Source of the DNA: Eurosta solidaginis
Lineage: Eukaryota > Arthropoda > Insecta > Diptera > Tephritidae
Assembly (NCBI RefSeq): GCF_040869045.1
Contig: NC_090323.1
Coordinates: 269,518,392 to 269,582,391, forward strand
DNA length: 64,000 nt
Reading direction: 5' to 3'
Made by a program: the position numbers and the translations under genes
Part shown: in pieces, positions 12,241-24,243 of the stretch
Layout: each line of letters starts with the position of its first letter
How positions within the stretch are numbered: position 1 is the stretch's first letter
The notes under the pieces: generated by a model
What the model was told of the DNA's origin: nothing
Database searches by the model: none
The model's input: only the letters and a program-made list of their open reading frames with translations

Positions 12241-12962
12241 TGAGAAAGAAGGGGAGGGATACGAAAGGGATCGCCCCCTATCGCGGTTTGAAATAATTCG
12301 TATGTCAGTATAGTAAAATTATAAAAACATAAACTATCCTATATTGAGTATAAATCGCTTTATGTAAATCCTCCCATTCGAGGACGTGTTCACATACATA
12401 CATACATACATACATATTTGATTATTATAAATGACTATGAATTTGTGTTTCTGCTGGAAGTGAAATGCGAACGTAATCAAGCGAATCGAATTGATTTTTC
12501 ACTTATCGCAATTACTTATCCGTTCAAAGCTTGTTAAATACAATTATTCACTGAACATTAATGCAGCTGAAAAGAAAGAAAGTAATGTTCCATACATCCT
12601 AAAGTGTTTGCATAGAAATTCGCAAGAATATGAATGTGAAAATAACAAAGCAAACAATTTCAGCTCTGCGCACGTCTCCCACATTATAAAAGGAAATGAA
12701 ATATTTATTTGCACGTATTGTTCTTGTATTGTAGCTAAAGAAAGGTATTTACCAAATATGGGTGTTTCTACGAAATGCTATATGCGCCGCAAATTCGAAC
12801 TAGAATACCCGATAGAAAAATGTCTACAATGTTGTTTTTTGTTTCTAATTTTTAAGGTTTTCTGATAATTCCCAGGAACTTTTATTAGTTTATTTGGGTC
12901 ATCCTTCACATCCCCCTCCTCCCTTCGACCCATTCTCTTCTCTTCTACCTCTCCTATTCAAC
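12241..12962. other. non-coding stretch
   Basis: A CATA microsatellite lies at 12396-12415. A 124-codon open frame at 12491-12865 begins at a TTG and has no recognised domain; I do not call it a gene. Confidence 0.4.
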
Positions 12963-13090
12963 CTAAGTTAGGTTGAGGAGTAGTTGTCCTGATAAGAGAA
13001 TCTCAGTTGGACATCACTACGATCCGTTGTGATACCATGTAAGATAACGGTGGCGTAAGCTGAAGCTATCTAGTTATTAGGTGGAAACTA
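12963..13090 (-). mobile_element. 3'-end fragment of the Jockey-like element family seen at 32391-33046
   Basis: The minus strand carries GATCCGTTGTGATACCATGT, GTTGTCCTGATAAG and a TTAGGTTG end. These match, with substitutions, the reverse complement of the 3' UTR at about 32945-33040. Only the untranslated tail is present. Confidence 0.6.
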
Positions 13091-13204
13091 AGAAGACAGT
13101 GAAGTTCACCGTAAAGTAATATAGCGGCAACCCCAAACTCAAATTTCAAATAATTTGGCTTTTAATTTTCTTGAAAATGCTAACAAAAATTAAAACAATA
13201 AAAA

Positions 13205-14139
13205 CAAGTAAGGACGGGACTGTCTTCGGCTGTGCCGAAGACTTCATATCTTTCATGAATTTCATGAAATATATAGTGAACAGATGTACATACCTAAACG
13301 ATTTTTAAGATAAATATAAAATAAAAAATGGCAAAAAACCCCCTTATCTGAAAGATCGGTTGTGTGGGATATATACTATATATAGCTCCGATCGAAATGA
13401 TTTTTACAGGAAATCTTCTATGATATATTAGAATATATGTCACCAAGTTTCACGTTTTTATATTAGAAACTAAGGGAGAAAAGGTCAAAAATCTTTCTAT
13501 CTGAACGATCGGTTGTATGGGATATATACTATATATAGCTCCGATCGACATGATTTTTTCAGAAAATCTTCTATGATTTATTGAAATATATATCACCGAG
13601 TTTCACGTTTATACTTTCTAAATTAAGGGAGAAATGGCCAAAAATCTTTCTATCTGAACGATCGGTTGTATGGGATATAACTATATATAGCTCCGATCAA
13701 AGTGATTTTTTCAGGATATCTTCTGTGATATATTAGAATATATATAACCGAGTTTCACGTTTATACTTTCTAAATTGCGGCAGGAATGACCAAAAACGTG
13801 TTATCTGAACGGTCGGTTGTAAGGGAGATATATGTTATAGTGGTCCGATCCTACTGCATCTGACAAATGTCTAATGTAATACAAAAATACATCCTTGTGC
13901 CAAATTTCATTGAGATATCTCAAAATTTGAGGGACTAGTTTGCGTTCAAACAGACAACGGACGGACAGTCGCACGGACAGACGGACGGACGGACAGACTG
14001 ACATGGCTATATCAACTCAGTTCGTCGCCCTGATCAATTCGGTATACTTAATGGTGAGTATATCTTCTATATTTCCCAACGTTACAAACATCGGACCAAA
14101 TTTAATATACCATTTCATGTTCATGAAAGGTATAAAAAT
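13205..14139 (-). mobile_element. DINE-1/Helentron-like element with 152-bp tandem units
   Basis: On the plus strand it starts CAAGTAAGGACGGGACTGT, followed by the hairpin CTTCGGCTGTGCCGAAG (13224-13240). It ends ATGTTCATGAAAGGTATAAA. Subterminal CTTTCATGAA motifs lie inverted near the two ends. The core holds four tandem units keyed by (G)ATCGGTTGT at 13354, 13507, 13660 and 13811, spaced 151-153 bp. A GGAC-rich run precedes CATGGCTATATCAACTC. This plan (subterminal inverted repeats, central minisatellite near 150 bp, terminal hairpin) is that of DINE-1/HINE non-autonomous Helentrons, and orientation follows that convention. Confidence 0.65.
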
Positions 14140-16429
14140 ATACGAAAACCCTTCAGAAATGTGCCAAATGAGCAGAAAAACTTTGACATAAACCTTTTTT
14201 AACTTCGGTATAAGTTAACAAGTTAACCCGGGGTTTTGAGCGGTGCCACTGATAACGGTGAATATATAGGCCGCTATTTAGCGGTCGTAATATAGCAACG
14301 TTGTTTTCAGTAAAAGCTTGAAAGGATTCGATAACCCCACCTCATCATTCTCCATGCAGCTGCATGAAGAAAAGGTTTGCAGTATACTAAGATGTAGCAT
14401 ATTGAAGGATAAACATTAATGAATCCAATAATTCAATTCAGGTTGGCTACTATTTACTCCCTGAAAGAAGGTCTTTGCCACCTTGCAGGAGATAGTGCTA
14501 AGCCCTCTGACCGTAGAGCAATGGATATATTCCTATCCAACCCGCATTTTGGTAACGCTTGCTGTGTGCAATATGTTTCACCAGGCCAGTACAATACAAA
14601 GCAAAGTGGGTTTGACTACCATAAGGTCGTGAATAACCCTTGACGAGATTTCTCCGCTGTTACCGGCCACACTAAAGCAAGACAAGACGGTGGATACCTT
14701 CCCAGCTCTACCCTTGACATTGGCCCTGTGGCCAGTTTCCCATCCATAATAGTCCCCAGAATAACTTCCCCATTGAATTGAGTCGTGAAAGACGTGATCT
14801 CATTCAAAAATATGAGTTTTCGAAATATGCTTGGTATTAAGAAATCACAGGAGGATTAGAACCGCTTCATGTAAGTCGTTCATGTAGGTCGTCGTACTCT
14901 TAATCTAAGAACGAGCTGTCGAGTACAATTCCACAGATTCATAGTAATGGCACTTGTAAAATCATGGCCGCTAAAAAGTTCGGGTTAGTTGCTTCAACCT
15001 AACATATACAAGTCGAATTTTGAAGCACCATTTCGAGTCGAAGTACCCAAATAGAGTTCAAGGGTAAATGCACCAATATTACCAATACATTTCCTACAGA
15101 GCTACTTCTTGATCCACCCACTTCCAAGTGCCCATGCATGCAATGATGCAAAATCTGTTGGCATGCATACATACACACATCTGTGCATTTATTTGCAAAG
15201 CTTTCCCCTGCTACAATCAATTTGGCATGTAAGAAATATGGCCTGAGGTTTTGAATGAAATTCAATTCCATCCGAATTTTCGCGCATGGAATTCGTACGC
15301 CCTCAAGCATAGCGTTTGTATGCGCACTTCTTCTTTGGAGAGAAATAAGGGCACAGTGAGATATTTAAATATACAGTGCAGTAGAGAGAAAATCCAGACT
15401 TAGGGGAAAAATATACATATATCTGGACCCACACACAAAACAATTACGACCGCTTTGAAGCTTTCACTACTTGCTTCTTCGGTGCTTTTGTTATGTATGC
15501 AGCGTATAATGTTTTGTTAAAGAGAGGTGTGGGCCCTTTAAAAGTCTGCGCCTACAGGAAGAAACCCCTTCTCTCCACCCTCTACTTAGGACTCTATTTA
15601 CTATACAGTCAGCTTCCTCTCAAAGCAGCAGTCTTTCGATCAAAGTGCAGTCTGTCGGTGTTAGTTCAACGCCCACAAACATCATAAATATTTCGCGCGC
15701 ACTTTGCTGTTTTTAGTTCTACGAACGTTTCACACTTCATATGCTTAATGCATGTATGTATGTATGTATGTACCATAAGTGCAAATGGGGCATGGTGCTC
15801 GTGATGCTAGACTGGATTGTGGCATGTTGTCGGCGGTGGCAGCTGCAGTTAAATTTATATTTACTATTGTTGTTCTTTTATTGCAGGCTTTTTGAAAATT
15901 TCGATTTATTTGCTTAAGAGGATACAAATATCTCAATTACATTTGTGGCGATATGCAATCGAGTTTGCCGAATGTGTAAATGCAACATACTCAGTACGCC
16001 TTAAGCGGCTTCCATTACAGCTTTGTGGTTTTCCTGATGCTAAAGTAAGGGGTGAGTAGCGCAACATTTGGTTGCATGCAACATTATACATATGTATGTG
16101 CTTATGCATATGTAGATATTTTCTTAATATCAGACGAAATTGATACATCGTAGTGGTCTAGTAGGCTAATAGGGTCCGCCCAGGTAAAAGTTATACTGGG
16201 TTATACAACAGTGGTTAATGCCTTAAACAGTAAAGGTTCAATTCGGGACTTTGCTAATACGTGCAGTTCGATATGTAAACTTTCTTACTGGTGTTCGCCT
16301 GGAAAACTAATGTTTTTAACTAACTAGAGTTCGTCCACATTTTGAATTAAACCACAATTAAGCACATAATTTCGGGCTATTTGAGAACTCTTTGAGAGAA
16401 GACCGATAACTTCGCATTAAAAAACTGGT
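14140..16429. other. non-coding stretch
   Basis: No gene is recognised. A dispersed-repeat piece near 14235-14300 resembles an inverted copy at 45690-45770. GTATGTATGTATGTATGT lies at 15752-15771. A weak box A/box B-like pair (AGTGGTTAATGCC and GGTTCAATTCGG) lies at about 16208-16248, too weak to call a tRNA or SINE. Confidence 0.4.
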
Positions 16430-16670
16430 AGGTTAGGTTAGGTTGAACCAGTCAGACCTCGCGAGCGCAGGACACGAACGCAAACCTTGCTCAACCCTTT
16501 TTCCTAATGGCGGGGTCTAACTTATAAGCATGTGACACCAGAAGGCAGTGTCCAGCTAGAATGCTCGACCTTAGAGATATGAGCAACTTTATGAGGGTTA
16601 TGTCGTAGGAGTTGCACATGGTCTTAGAAATTTCGCTCGCCCCTTCTTTGTTCAAGCCTTTCCTGCTTAT
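16430..16670 (-). mobile_element. probable 3' end of a non-LTR element with a TAACC-type tail
   Basis: TAGGTTAGGTTAGGTTGAAC at its left edge, read on the minus strand, is a short AACCTAACCTA tail. It resembles the CCTAACCTATCC tail of the insertion at 32391-33046. The adjoining 220 bp has no open frame that I recognise. Assignment rests mainly on the tail. Confidence 0.35.
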
Positions 16671-16792
16671 TTATTATTTATTATTATTTATTTATTTATT
16701 AACATATATATTCATCCTGACACAACAATTTTGAAAAAATTATTTAACAGTGCCAGTCACGTATGATACAATAAGGTATTCTGATAATTAAA

Positions 16793-19020
16793 CAAGTAAG
16801 GAAGGCTAAGTTCGGGTATAACCGAACATTACATACTCGGTTGAGAGCTATGGAGACAAAATAAGGAATATCACCATGTAGGAAAATGAACCTAGGGTAA
16901 CCCTGGAATGTGGTTGTATGACATGTGTATCAAATGGAAGGTATTAAAGAGTATTTTAAGAGAGAGTAGGCCATAGTTCTATGGATGGACGCCATTTAGG
17001 GATATCGCCATAAAGGTGGACCAGCAGGCTGACTCTAGAATTTGTTTGTACGATATGGGTATCAAATGAAAGGTGGTAATGAGTATTTTAAAAGGGAGTA
17101 ATCCTTAGTTCTAAAGGTTGACGCCTTTTCGAGATATCGCCATAAAGGTGGACCAAAGGTGACTCTAGAATGTTTGTACGATATGGGTATCAAACGAAAG
17201 GTGTTACTGAGCATTTTAAGAGGGTGTGGGCATTAAGTCTATACGTGGACGCCTTTTCGAGATATCGCCATTAGGGTGGGCCAGGGGTGACTCTAGAATG
17301 TGTTTGTACGATATGGGTATCAAACGAAAGGTGTTACTGAGCATTTTAAGAGGGAGTGGGCATTAGGTCTATAGGTGGACGCCTTTTCGAGATATCGCCA
17401 TTAGGGTGGGCCAGGGGTGACTCTAGAATATGTTTGTACGATATGGGTATCAAATGAAAGGCGGTAATGAATATTTTAAAAGGGAGTAATCCTTAGTTCT
17501 ATAGGTGGACGCCTTTTCGAGATATCGCCATTAGGGTGGGCCAGGTGTGACTCTAGAATATGTTTGTACGATATGGGTATCAAATGAAAGGTGGTAATGA
17601 ATATTTTAAAAGGGAGTAATCCTTAGTTCTATAGGTGGACGCCTTTTCGAGATATCGCCATAAAGGTGGACCAAGGGTGACTCTAGAATGTTTGTACGAT
17701 ATCAAATTAAAGGTATTAATGAGGGTTTTAAAAGCGAGTGGCCCTTAGATGTATATCTGAAGGCGTTTTCGCGATATCGACCAAAATGTGGACCAGGTGA
17801 TCCAGAAAATCATCTGTCGGGTTATGTATATATGCAATACCACTAACAGTATTCCTGTCAAGATTCCAAGGGCTATTGATTTCGCCTTGTAGAACTTTTT
17901 CATTTTCTTCTACTTAGGTGTCACACCCATTTTACAAAGTTTTTTCCAAAGTTATATTTTGCGTCAATAAACCAATGCAATTACCATGTTTCATCCCTTT
18001 TTTCGTATTTGTTATAGAATTATGGCATTTTTTTCATTTTTCGTAATTTTCGATATCGATAAAGTGGGCGTGGTTATGGTCGGATTTCGGCCATTTTTTA
18101 CACCAAGATAAAGTGAGTTCAGATAAGTACGTGGACTAAGTTTAGTAAAGATATATCGGTTTTTGCTCAAGTTATTGTGTTAACGGCCGAGCGGAAGGAC
18201 AGACGGTGGACTGTGTATAAAAACTGGGCGTGGCTTCCACCGATTTCGCCCATTTTCACAGAAAACAGTTACCATCATAGAATCTATGACCCTACCAAAT
18301 TTAAGGATTGGTAAATTTTTGTTTGACTACTGGAGTTGAATTTTGACTTAATTTGCTTATATACAGTAAAGATATTAAATTTTTTGTTAAAATTTGAATT
18401 AAAAAAAATTTTTTTTTTTAAAGTGGGCGTGTTCTTCATCCAATTTTGCTAATTTTTATTTAGCACATATATAGTAATAGTAGTAACGTTCCTGCCAAAT
18501 TTCATCATGATATCTTCAACGACTGCCAAATTACAGCTTGCAAAACTTTTAAATTACCTTCTTGTAAAAGTGGGCAGTGCCACGCCCATTGTCCAAAATC
18601 TTACTAATTTTCTATTCTGCGTCATAAGGTCAACCCATGTACCAAGTTTCATCGCTTTATCCGCCTTTGGCAATGAATTATCGCATTTTTTCGGTTTTTC
18701 GAAATTTTCGATATCGAAAAAGTGGGCGTGGTTATAGTCTGATATCGTTCATTTTAAATAGCGATCTGAGATGAGTGCCCAGGAATCTACATACCAAATT
18801 TCATCAAGATACCTCAAAATTTACTCAAGTTATCATGTTAACGGACAGACGGACGGACGGACGGACGGACGGACATGGCTCAATCAAATTTTTTTTCGAT
18901 ACTGATGATTTTGATATATGGAAGTATATATCTATCTCGATTCCTTTATACCTGTACAACCAACCGTTATCCAATCAAAGTTAATATACTCTGTGAGCTC
19001 TGCTCAACTGAGTATAAAAA
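16793..19020 (-). mobile_element. full-length DINE-1/Helentron-like element, 2.2 kb
   Basis: The plus-strand left end reads CAAGTAAGGAAGGCTAAGTT, with the hairpin GTTCGGGTATAACCGAAC at 16810-16827. The right end reads CTGCTCAACTGAGTATAAAA. Subterminal inverted motifs (ATACTCGGTTGAG on the left; CTCAACTGAGTAT on the right) sit near the ends. The left third is a 130-bp minisatellite, and the right third carries an ACGG run (18841-18874) next to CATGGCTCAATC. No replicase ORF exists, so the element is non-autonomous. The class is inferred from architecture. Confidence 0.7.
16900..17800. repeat. minisatellite, about 130-bp unit, seven units
   Basis: GACTCTAGAA starts at 17031, 17161, 17289, 17419, 17549 and 17679, spacings of 130, 128, 130, 130 and 130 bp. 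A more diverged first unit begins near 16905. Shared internal phrases are GTACGATATGGGTATCAAA and GACGCCTTTTCGAGATATCG. The array lies inside the DINE-like element. Confidence 0.9.
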
Positions 19021-19399
19021 TACTTAACATAAAAAAGGGGAGAAGTAAGAAAATGAGAAATAGGGATACATTATAAAATGAAACACAAAGGGAGAAAAAA
19101 AATGAGGTATAGTAATTTTGAAAAAATGGAAAATAATATGTAAAAGTTCACATTCAATAATATAGAAGGTATTAAAATAGAGTTGTAGTGGTTAACAATC
19201 TTTGTAAAAACTAAACACTTTATTTGTAAATTGCAGTGTATTAGTAATAATCCTTAAACTAACTGGAAGTGAGTTCCAAAGACGTACCGCGTTGATAAAA
19301 AATTGACGTTCAGATGTCATAATAGGTCATATGAAACTCCTGTCTCCTTTTGATTTCACTCAAACGGATTTTAACGTCTCCTGTCGATTCATCGAGTGC

Positions 19400-19805
19400 T
19401 GCACCCTCCTTTTCAACTGAACGGCCTCTTCATTACTTTCTATCCATTTCTGAACGGAAATCAAGTATTGTTGTATGGTCTGGCCTGAGTGAAGTATATC
19501 CAATGATTCTTTGCATCACAGGCGCCTTATAATGGATGGGACTTTACTTATATGATCATACGACCTCCACTCACGCTGCCCAGAGTCTTTAAGGCTTGTT
19601 GCAGGTGCTAAAGCTATATTTTTGGTCATTGGGTCTGCAGGCAGGATGTGCAAAACGGCATGCAATCCTGCTGTCGGAGTAGTTTTTAGGGTTCCCATTA
19701 TACTTATCATTGATAATCTGCACGTACCTATACTTGTTTGCCAGCTGACGACCAAACAAGGGCCCCATAGTAAAGTAAGGGCTTGACAACTGCCGTAAAT
19801 ACTCA
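19400..19805 (-). pseudogene. Jockey/R1-like non-LTR reverse transcriptase remnant
   Basis: The minus strand reads TVVKPLLYYGALVW (RT thumb region) from about 19800. In another frame it reads TPTAGLHAVLHILPADP and LKDSGQREWRSYDHIS, the linker usually found between RT and RNase H in Jockey-like elements. A further frame continues with PDHTTILDFRSEMD. The coding order is right, but at least two frame changes and in-frame stops separate the pieces. The catalytic core, the 5' part and the RNase H are gone. Confidence 0.65.
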
Positions 19806-19859
19806 ATGAGAGAGGAATAATATTGCAATATTTTAGTTCAATGATGTCGCTACTGCTAC

Positions 19860-20215
19860 GAGACTGTTTCAGATATCTGCGGTGTCATCTCAAGTCTACT
19901 TCGGAACTTTTCGGGATTTACTTGGGGACTATTTTCGGACCGCTTCAGTATAGTTTCGGGACTATTAAAGATCATTATTTTAGGAACATTTCGGTAACAT
20001 TTGGACATTTCTTGGAGTTATTTCAGGCCCATTCGGGACTGCTATAGAAATTGTTCGCGATTGGTTTATTTACCATTTCCGATTTGTTTCATAAGCATTT
20101 CTGAACCACTTTGCAACTTTTTCGGAACCATGCCGGTATTATTTTAGGGTAATTTCGGTATAACTCCGGCAATATTTGAGAACAGCTTCATTGGCTTATC
20201 GGTTTGTTATCGATA
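19860..20215. repeat. degenerate short-unit repeat, TTCGGGACTA-like
   Basis: Variants of TTTCGGGACTATT recur about every 20-30 bases (TTTCGGGATTTAC, TTTTCGGACCGC, GTTTCGGGACTATT, TTCGGTAACATT, TTTCGGAACC). The array is strongly decayed. The 74-codon ORF inside has no coding support. Confidence 0.5.
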
Positions 20216-20309
20216 ACTTCCAGTTGGTATGGTAGATAAAGGGCCTGAAAACTTGTCATATCCATATCCATATAAAACAGCTGATCCAAACAACCTAATG
20301 AAACTCAAC

Positions 20310-20606
20310 ACCATAACGCCCTAGCCATAACCATACCATGGCAAACCATTAGGTGTTTGGTTCTCTCCGTATCCATAACCTGTAAATATTTGATTTGGTG
20401 AATTTCTAAGCTTTAAGGATACCTATTTTATTTTTTGTTCTGGATACTTTTTGACTAAGTGCTTTATTAATTGTGCAATTTTTTGTTAATTTTTTGCACT
20501 TTCTTCTTTTTTATGAAATTATCACATTTTTGAGGTTAAGGTACCAATAACTGATACCAATTGATACGGTTAAATAAAAATATGGTTATGACTAAGGCAT
20601 TATGAC
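20310..20606. mobile_element. MITE-like element with ATAACCATA inverted ends
   Basis: The arm at 20310-20335 (ACCATAACGCCCTAGCCATA...) is the near reverse complement of the arm at 20581-20606 (TATGGTTATGACTAAGGCAT...), with about four mismatches in 26. No ORF and no clear target duplication. Confidence 0.5.
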
Positions 20607-22649
20607 TTTGCCAGCTTTGCCACGATCTTAATGCACTATTCCACTCCGGCCTATAATATTGAATATATAACAATGTTATGCTCCGACCGGGACTTTAAAC
20701 AGTGTACTACACTACTACTACTAACCACAGTGCATACATACATACAATTTGCCTTTTCTCTGTTTATTTTTGCTTTAACGATATCATATTTTTTTATTTT
20801 TGGTCATGTAAATATTTTCCATGCTTCCTCTTTGCGAGTGTATTTTTTGTTGCACTTTTCCTTGCCTGCATTTTTTCGAACTGCACAAACAATTGACTGT
20901 TTTTCGTTGGAATTTGTTGCAATTATTATTGATTCTAAAGTTATTGTTGTTATTATGATGATTGTTTTCATGCCTTCGTTGTGCCAAATCGACGCAGTGT
21001 ATTTGTTTTTCTTTATATTTTGTCGGCGAGTCAAAGAGAATCAACAGTTTTACTTAAACTAGTTTTTTTTTGTTATATTTATGTGTTTTCCTTGGCTGGG
21101 TTGGCTGCTATGGCCTGCAAGTGCCGCCTTCGCCGTCGTCTGTTTCACTCAGCGGGGCAGTCGATCTGTGATTTGTCGTCGATTTGTGATATTCCACTTT
21201 GTCCGTCCAACACAAATCAGTGTTAAACATTTTTCAGTCGTCTAAAGCCTGCCACACAGTCACCTACTTTGGTGTTTGGAAATAGATTTTTTATTTAGAA
21301 TTCAATAAAATAGCAAAACGCAGACCTACATATGAATATTGGAATGATGGCGACAATGCAGGCGTCACATCTTTAATCAAAGCTGCTGCAAAGTATATCT
21401 CAACGTTTTGTTGTTTTAAAAATTTGTCACAATTGTTAGAATATTTTGAAATATTTTATATGTGTACGAGTAACCATCTTTGTTTTGATAATCAAATATG
21501 AAAAGGAACCTGCTGAAAATACCCTCATCTTTGCCAATAAAGCTGGCTTGGATTACGAACAAACTTTTTGAAGAAACACTTTATAATACGCCCGATGTTA
21601 TTTGATGCTCTTTGTCTAGTTAATCTTTCTAGACAGTTTATAAAAAAAAGTTCGGTTTCATTCCTACTTCCTCGTGACATTTCGACTAGAAGTTATTTTT
21701 TTTTTTTAATTAGTCTCAAAGCCTCGGTATAAATCGGTCTCGCTACTCTCGCGATCGGTTCAACAAATATTGACAGCATCTTAAACAGCATGGACTTTGA
21801 AAACCCCAAATGATTTTTCAGAATAATGAAGTGTACAACAGGTGGAAAACAGGGAGTTTCACTTCGCCCTCTCCCTCTGTAAGGATTTTGAGATCGTCAG
21901 AACTTGATCTGAGATCAATATACAGAAGCGAGCAGAAAAATAGCAGTGACTATTTTTATACATGTAATCAATTGAATTCTTTTATTTAATTTTCGTGATA
22001 TAAAGAAAAAATTCTATGCATTTTCTAACTGAAACTCTGCAAATCAATCTCAAAATCGTTTTTGAAGAAATTCGAAACTTCGAGAATATATTGCGAAATT
22101 TCCAATAAATGTCTGGCAATGTACAAGTATCTAATAGGTCTGTCAAAATTCGCATTGATTTTCGAAAACATTTTTTCGAGGGTATTCTGGATTGTTTAGC
22201 ATAAAAAGGAAGACAGTTTTCTTTTATTTTTTATAAATTAAATTTATTAGGCCCCTTGAATTACATGCCCTTTTTTGAGAATGCACCGATTCTTCAATTG
22301 TCGAAAAGATAAGATTTAAGAAACACCTACCATAGCTCTCAGCTTACAACATTCAGGAAACGCTAGGAGCGCACTGAATGTGTGTCAACCGTTCCTCCTC
22401 TATGAGTGCGATGTACTATAATATGGACCTGCATCACCAACTGTAGCTCTGAGTGCAATGTTGGTATCAACGCGGTGGGCATTGCTTGGATTAAAGCAGC
22501 AGCCCCGTCCATAATAAGTCATGTGAACAATGGAAACTCTAATTTTCTAAGTAGGTTTGATTTAATTTCTAGCAAGATAAATAACTGTGCGCCAGTTTCT
22601 GTCCCGGCTGTTAGCTTCACAACTGACATACCCCTAAGATCAGAGTGTG
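20607..22649. other. non-coding stretch
   Basis: A 143-codon open frame at 20631-21062 is very rich in hydrophobic residues encoded by T-rich DNA and has no recognised domain. Overlapping ORFs occur on both strands, the mark of low-complexity sequence. I see no supported gene. Confidence 0.4.
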
Positions 22650-23260
22650 GTTGGGAACTTATTTAGGGTCTACTGGTTTAAGCTTGATGGTAAAGGTGAG
22701 TGTGAATATTCTGTAAGGAACCGGAAGTTTAGGCTTCCAGAACCCTGCATCGCCTTCCATGCGGAAATCGGTGCTATCAACAATGATGTGGACAGAGTGT
22801 AATCTAGTGCGTCATGTTTTATGAAGTTTAAAGAGTCGAACAGTCTGTTGACTGCTTTTAAAATGTTGGGCTCCAAAACTATGTGGTCAAGCGTGATACG
22901 GGCTGAACTGGCGGGGCATAGCGACAGCCCTGATTAAGAGATGTAGTTTTATGCCAAAAAGACGTTACAACACGTTGGCCACTTCTATTCCTCGGATCAG
23001 GCAAGTAAGCAATGGTGCACATTTCTCAATGGTGGTTGTAGTGGAGAGCGGGCGCTGCCCGATGGGAAACCATGCGATGCTACCTGGTATCCCGTACTAA
23101 ACCTGCTGTGTTAATTGCATGAAAATTTACAAAGTGGAGTCAACTAGTCCCTTTTTTTAACTGCCCATCCATCCCAAAACCAATGCGTAAATCTCATTAG
23201 GCATGTATTTGAATCCTCGGGGAAATTATCGATGGTTGATGTCGTCGTTAGTTAACGTGG
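22650..23260 (+). pseudogene. non-LTR retrotransposon RNase H / C-terminal remnant
   Basis: In different frames the plus strand gives KFRLPEPCIAFHAEIGAI (RNase H segment resembling FRLPxxCSVFQAEIxAI) near 22725. ELAGHSDSPD follows near 22905 (compare WVPGHSDIxGN), and a C-terminal piece near 23110-23175 ends in FFNCPS, like the C-terminal cysteine-rich region of such elements. Stops and frame changes separate the pieces. It is a decayed cousin of the elements at 32391 and 37753. Confidence 0.5.
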
Positions 23261-24216
23261 CATCAAAACAGGCCATGCAAATGTTCAAGTAAGATGTTTC
23301 TACCCAAGTGCGACAACAGCAACCCAACGAACTTAACTTTAGATTGAACTTATATCATAATGTTAAAGAATTATGTCCAAGCTTCAGCGCACTAACCGCT
23401 TCAACACGGAGTTCAAGAAGAGATATCATGGTCTTCCATTGACAATGCTCATAGATCAATCAAAAGTTCCTGCGATTTAATATTTGTTGAACTTTATTGT
23501 ATCATTTGCTTTTGTTAATTTGCTAATTGAATCACTGCAATTAAATTTAAATTGATGCTTTTTGCGAAAATCAAGCATTAATTCCATATTTCCTTTTGTT
23601 TACGCAATCGCAACTTCTTCAGCGACTCAATTGCAACAATCAATTATTATATGAATGCAATTTACAACAACAGCAACAACTTTGTGCTCGAGTTCCAATT
23701 CACTCACAATACAAAATGACAGAGCAATTGTGGTATTATTTGCAAGGCGTTAAATTGATTCGGAAAAATCAACAACAATTTATTGCAACAAATAATGATG
23801 CTGAGGATGCAGCTGCAAGTTGCAGAGCAGTGGTGCACAACGCCGGCAGAGCTTCGAATACAAACGCAATTTTTTTGTAGTAGTATGTATTTATATAGGG
23901 AAAGTTTGTGCATAAATGCTCTATATATATTCTATAGAATTCACGCATGAGATTTTTGTTGCTTGAAGTAGAAGTTAAAACTGATTGAAAGCTTGGTTTA
24001 CTGATTCACTGTCGCTGCGCTCATACGACATGTAGGTGACTGCCGAGTACTTTTCCGAAGCTCTACGTAGCTCGCGGGTGCACCACTGCTCTAGAGCCAT
24101 AGCAGATATCTTAGCATAAAAGGGGTTCCAGAAGCTGCAACTACGATGTCATGACACTACTTGCACATATTTGTTTGTGTAAAATATGGTTCCTTCATTT
24201 TGCGGTCGTAATATTT
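23261..24216. other. non-coding stretch
   Basis: A 94-codon open frame at 23596-23880 contains a five-glutamine run but no Kozak, splice or domain support. I leave it uncalled. Confidence 0.4.
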
Positions 24217-24243
24217 GGGGGGGGGGGGGGGGGGGGGGGGGGG
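24217..24243 (+). repeat. homopolymer of 27 G
   Basis: An unbroken G run directly visible in the sequence. It could fold as G-quadruplex DNA. The exact length may be a sequencing or assembly estimate. Confidence 0.9.

Noticed and set aside
12491..12865. 124-codon ORF
   Set aside because: Begins at TTG, no splice or domain evidence, composition like the surrounding AT-rich DNA.
13224..13240. Rho-independent terminator (CTTCGGC hairpin)
   Set aside because: Eukaryotic context; the hairpin is the conserved end of the DINE-like repeat.
16208..16250. Possible tRNA (AGTGGTTAATGCC and GGTTCAATTCGG)
   Set aside because: No acceptor stem or anticodon arm can be drawn; the boxes are weak.
16900..17800. 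CRISPR-like array
   Set aside because: Units are ~130 bp and similar along their whole length, with no spacers; it is a minisatellite in a fly-type genome.
18841..18874. Independent ACGG microsatellite locus
   Set aside because: The same run occurs at the same place in other DINE-like copies (13965-13996, and as its complement near 53900), so it is part of the element.
20631..21062. 143-codon hydrophobic ORF
   Set aside because: T-rich low-complexity DNA with overlapping ORFs on both strands, no start context or domain.
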